Below are positions 8,510-10,084 of a stretch of DNA of 10,084 bases, in pieces. The DNA lies in the NCBI GenBank assembly GCA_012512335.1, contig JAAZEK010000114.1:1-10084 (forward strand). Direction: 5' to 3'. Both the position numbers and the translations under genes were made by a program. The stretch is from Clostridiales bacterium (GTDB lineage: Bacteria > Bacillota > Clostridia > Caldicoprobacterales > DTU083). Position 1 is the first letter of the stretch; each line of letters begins with the position of its first letter. Under the pieces are notes generated by a model. The model had not been told where the DNA came from, did no database searches, and saw only the letters and a list, made by a program, of their open reading frames with translations.

Positions 8510-8548
8510 TAGCGGGTCCCTGCTACAGTGGTAAGGGTTCCCTGCCAC
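8510..8548 (-). repeat. Twin GC-rich inverted repeats between rplK and rplA
   Basis: In an 88-base gap, the minus strand shows GTGGCAGGGAACCCTTACCAC (the arms GTGG at 8548-8545 and CCAC at 8531-8528 around a GGG-AA-CCC core) and then TAGCAGGGACCCGCTA (8525-8510). Both share GCAGGGA(A)CCC, so they look like two copies of one motif. Each could form a small hairpin upstream of the rplA ribosome binding site at 8501-8496. There is no following U-run, so neither looks like a terminator. Confidence 0.55.
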
Positions 8549-8581
8549 AATAATAATGCTTTCGCACAAAATTTAAAGCTA

Positions 8582-9007
8582 TTATGCTTCTACTGTTATG
8601 CCCATACTACGAGCTGTTCCTGCTACCATCCTCATTGCTGCTTCTAAGCTTGCTGCATTAAGATCAGGCATTTTAATTTCTGCGATCTCCTGCACTTGCT
8701 GCTTTGTTAGCTTTGCTACTTTGTTCAAGTTAGGTTTGTCTGATGCCTTATCCAAGCCTACTGCTTTCTTAATGAGAACAGGTGCTGGTGGTGTCTTGGT
8801 GATAAAAGTAAAGGATCTATCCTGGTATACTGATATAACAACAGGAATAATCAACCCTGCTTGTTTGGATGTCTTTTCATTAAATTCCTTGCAGAATCCC
8901 ATGATGTTAACACCGTGTTGACCCAAAGCAGGACCGACTGGTGGTGCTGGAGTTGCCTTGCCTGCAGGAATCTGTAATTTTACATAACCGGTAACTTTCT
9001 TTGCCAT
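8582..9007 (-). CDS. rplK: 50S ribosomal protein L11
   Basis: L11 forms the GTPase-associated centre with 23S rRNA helices 43-44. The protein has the usual 141 residues. The N-terminal domain holds the glycine- and proline-rich [22 protein letters not shown] (residues 22-43). The thiopeptide-contact prolines P23 and P26 are wild type. The C-terminal rRNA-binding domain follows from about residue 72, including [26 protein letters not shown]. The ATG at 9007 follows a strong AAGGAGGTG with 8 nt between GGAGG and ATG. The gene lies 30 bases after nusG, so it is probably in the same transcript. The protein is ordinary in every respect I can see. Confidence 0.98.
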   Translation of the reverse strand: MAKKVTGYVKLQIPAGKATPAPPVGPALGQHGVNIMGFCKEFNEKTSKQAGLIIPVVISVYQDRSFTFITKTPPAPVLIKKAVGLDKASDKPNLNKVAKLTKQQVQEIAEIKMPDLNAASLEAAMRMVAGTARSMGITVEA

Positions 9008-9037
9008 TGTCTACACCTCCTTACATGATTACATACT

Positions 9038-9604
9038 CTATATTATTTGGATTTGATGATATTCCAATTCAACGGGAGTATCCCTTCCAAACATGGAAAC
9101 CATAACCTTGACCTTTTGTTTGTCGGGATAAATCTCCTCTATGGAACCGATAAAGTTTTCCAAGGGACCTGAAACAACCCTAACATTGTCTCCGACTTCA
9201 GCATCTAGCTGTACAGGAATATGTTCTACTCCCATGGAGCGAACTTCATCGTCGGTCAATGGGATGGGTTTTGAGCCTGGCCCTACAAAGCCAGTGACCC
9301 CTCGTGTATTTCGTATGATATACCATGATTCATCGGTTAAAATCATTTTAACCATAGCATAGCCTGGATATATTTTCCGCAGAACGGTTTTCCGCTTACC
9401 ATTCTTCTCTTCAATCTGTTCTTCCATAGGTACCTTGATTTCAAAAATAAGATCTTGTAGGTTGCGGTTTTCTACTGTTTTTTCCAGGTTTGCTTTTACC
9501 TTATTCTCGTATCCGGAATAAGTATGGATAACATACCATTTGCCTTCTGTATTTTCTGATTTTTCTGCGTTCTCTATATTCTCTACATTCTCTATATCAG
9601 ACAT
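9038..9604 (-). CDS. nusG: Transcription termination/antitermination factor NusG
   Basis: NusG binds the RNA polymerase clamp and controls pausing, termination and coupling. The protein has 188 residues. The NGN domain runs from about 22 to 115 (KWYVIHTYSGYENKVKANL, then KIYPGYAMVKM and VTGFVG). The KOW domain lies at about 136-188 (VGDNVRVVSGPLENF and the family signature VSMFGRDTPVEL). Residues 1-21 are an unusual acidic extension, made of xEN triplets, ahead of the normal start of the family domain. No in-frame start exists upstream: TAA is reached six codons before the ATG. No start codon with a good ribosome binding site lies just inside the extension. The nearest Shine-Dalgarno is 33 nt away, across a hairpin. 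Function is certain; the start is likely. Confidence 0.96.
   Translation of the reverse strand: MSDIENVENIENAEKSENTEGKWYVIHTYSGYENKVKANLEKTVENRNLQDLIFEIKVPMEEQIEEKNGKRKTVLRKIYPGYAMVKMILTDESWYIIRNTRGVTGFVGPGSKPIPLTDDEVRSMGVEHIPVQLDAEVGDNVRVVSGPLENFIGSIEEIYPDKQKVKVMVSMFGRDTPVELEYHQIQII
9545..9595 (-). repeat. Degenerate 9-base tandem repeat in the nusG 5' end
   Basis: About five and two thirds units of the form (A/G)(T/C)AGA(G/A)AA(T/C/A) encode residues 4-20 as I-E-N, V-E-N, I-E-N, A-E-K, S-E-N, T-E. The repeat keeps the reading frame, so gain or loss of a unit changes only the length of the acidic N-terminal extension. Confidence 0.8.
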
Positions 9605-9644
9605 AAACCACGGATCTGGGGTTTAGTCCCGGATCCCCCTCCTT
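9605..9644 (-). promoter_or_regulatory. nusG ribosome binding site separated from the start by a hairpin
   Basis: AAGGAGG lies at 9644-9638, three bases after the secE stop (TGA, 9650-9648), and 33 nt separate it from the nusG ATG at 9604. Between them GGATC (9636-9632) pairs with GATCC (9616-9612), and GGG (9630-9628) with CCC (9620-9618), with a C-A mismatch and a 7-nt loop. If folded, this leaves 1 nt before and 7 nt after the hairpin, an effective spacing of 8 nt. The position beside the secE stop also allows coupling by ribosomes finishing secE. Confidence 0.65.
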
Positions 9645-9647
9645 CTC

Positions 9648-9875
9648 TCAAGTAATCAGTTCAAGAAGAGCACCTAAGCCCAAATCAATGAGGCCCACTA
9701 TTACGGAAAAGATCAGAATAAAGGACACCACAATAATTGTGGTATTTATCAATTCCTTGCGGGATGGCCAGCTCACTTTTTTAACTTCGGATACTACACC
9801 TCGAAAATATTTGACTATACCGGTCCCTTTTTTCTTTGTCACTGGCTTTTTGGCGGTTTCTTTTTCCTTTGCCAT
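9648..9875 (-). CDS. secE: Preprotein translocase subunit SecE
   Basis: SecE clamps SecY in the membrane channel for protein secretion. The 75-residue protein is the short, single-span Gram-positive type. Residues 1-17 are Lys-rich and cytoplasmic. The conserved amphipathic helix and hinge are at 18-42 (GIVKYFRGVVSEVKKVSWPSRKEL). One membrane helix runs from about residue 44 to 64, with a short hydrophobic end. The ATG at 9875 is preceded by AAGGATGTGAT, which matches the long anti-Shine-Dalgarno complement at all but one base. It lies between rpmG and nusG, the usual neighbours. The TGA stop is nearly joined to the nusG ribosome binding site. Confidence 0.97.
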   Translation of the reverse strand: MAKEKETAKKPVTKKKGTGIVKYFRGVVSEVKKVSWPSRKELINTTIIVVSFILIFSVIVGLIDLGLGALLELIT

Positions 9876-9907
9876 TTTATCACATCCTTATCCTGATATC
9901 ACAGATA

Positions 9908-10057
9908 TTATTTTCCTTCTCTGTGGAGGGTATGGTCTTTGCAGAATTTACAATACTTTTTAAGCTCCATCCTATCAGGATTGTTCTTTTTATTTTTCAT
10001 GGTGTTGTAGTTACGCTGTTTGCAATCAGTACATGCCATGGTAACTTTTACTCTCAT
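9908..10057 (-). CDS. rpmG: 50S ribosomal protein L33 (zinc-ribbon form)
   Basis: This 49-codon gene was found by translating the minus strand from the ATG at 10057-10055 to the TAA at 9910-9908. The protein begins [19 protein letters not shown] and contains [16 protein letters not shown]. It is a large-subunit ribosomal protein near the E site. Four cysteines, C9, C12, C36 and C39, form two CxxC pairs, so this is the zinc-binding (C+) form. Many Firmicutes also carry a zinc-free paralogue elsewhere, used under zinc shortage (family knowledge). GAGG lies 8 nt before the ATG, within GTGAGGTG. rpmG immediately before secE is the common arrangement. The gap to secE is 32 bases. Identification is firm despite its size. 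Confidence 0.96.
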   Translation of the reverse strand: MRVKVTMACTDCKQRNYNTMKNKKNNPDRMELKKYCKFCKDHTLHREGK

Positions 10058-10084
10058 TGTTTACACCTCACTTAGCTTATAGAA
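10058..10084 (-). promoter_or_regulatory. rpmG ribosome binding site
   Basis: GTGAGGTG (GAGG core) is followed by TGTAAACA-type spacing to the rpmG ATG. The window ends 27 bases upstream of the start, so any promoter or upstream gene cannot be seen. A TATAAG near the edge could be a -10, but its -35 would be outside. Confidence 0.6.

Noticed and set aside
9688..10075. Two plus-strand frames with hydrophobic stretches opposite secE and rpmG
   Set aside because: They overlap two firmly identified genes; the hydrophobic look comes from reverse complementing Lys-rich codons into Phe-rich ones.
1..10084. Search for a mobile element, CRISPR array, tRNA, toxin-antitoxin pair or defence system
   Set aside because: All sequence is accounted for by the ribosomal protein and polymerase cluster and its control regions. 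I saw no array, terminal repeats, transposase or cloverleaf.

Overview
The window is a vegetative housekeeping locus from a low-to-moderate-GC Gram-positive bacterium, most likely an anaerobic member of the Clostridia with Peptococcaceae-like RpoB and RpoC. This assignment rests on my reading of the protein sequences, not on a database search. All genes lie on the minus strand, so transcription runs from high to low coordinates, in the order rpmG-secE-nusG-rplK-rplA, then rplJ-rplL, then rpoB-rpoC. This is the classic bacterial secE to rpoC cluster. rpoC is cut by the left window edge. Every plus-strand open frame appears to be a shadow of a minus-strand gene.

Region by region, 10057-9908 holds a 49-codon rpmG (L33 with an intact zinc ribbon). 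It is followed closely by secE (9875-9648), nusG (9604-9038), rplK (9007-8582) and rplA (8487-7798). A 261-base gap then carries a near-consensus sigma-A promoter and a well-conserved L10 leader RNA with competing antiterminator and terminator hairpins, ahead of rplJ (7536-7015) and rplL (6971-6597). A second gap of about 350 bases holds an inverted-repeat terminator or attenuator, another sigma-A-type promoter and a leader of about 240 nt. After it come rpoB (6245-2484) and rpoC (from a TTG at 2460).

Together the genes supply the preprotein channel subunit SecE, the elongation factor NusG, the L1 stalk, the L11-L10-L7/L12 stalk base and stalk, and the two large catalytic subunits of RNA polymerase. 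The arrangement allows three separately adjustable transcription segments: upstream genes, stalk genes under L10 feedback, and rpoBC with its own promoter.

I see no mobile element, CRISPR array, tRNA, rRNA or evidence of a new defence or metabolic system. The points worth a second look are regulatory or concern protein ends. They are a Shine-Dalgarno sequence 33 nt from the nusG start with a hairpin exactly filling the gap, a nine-base repeat that lengthens the NusG N-terminus, a long acidic tail on RpoB, a long structured rpoB leader, and twin inverted repeats between rplK and rplA.
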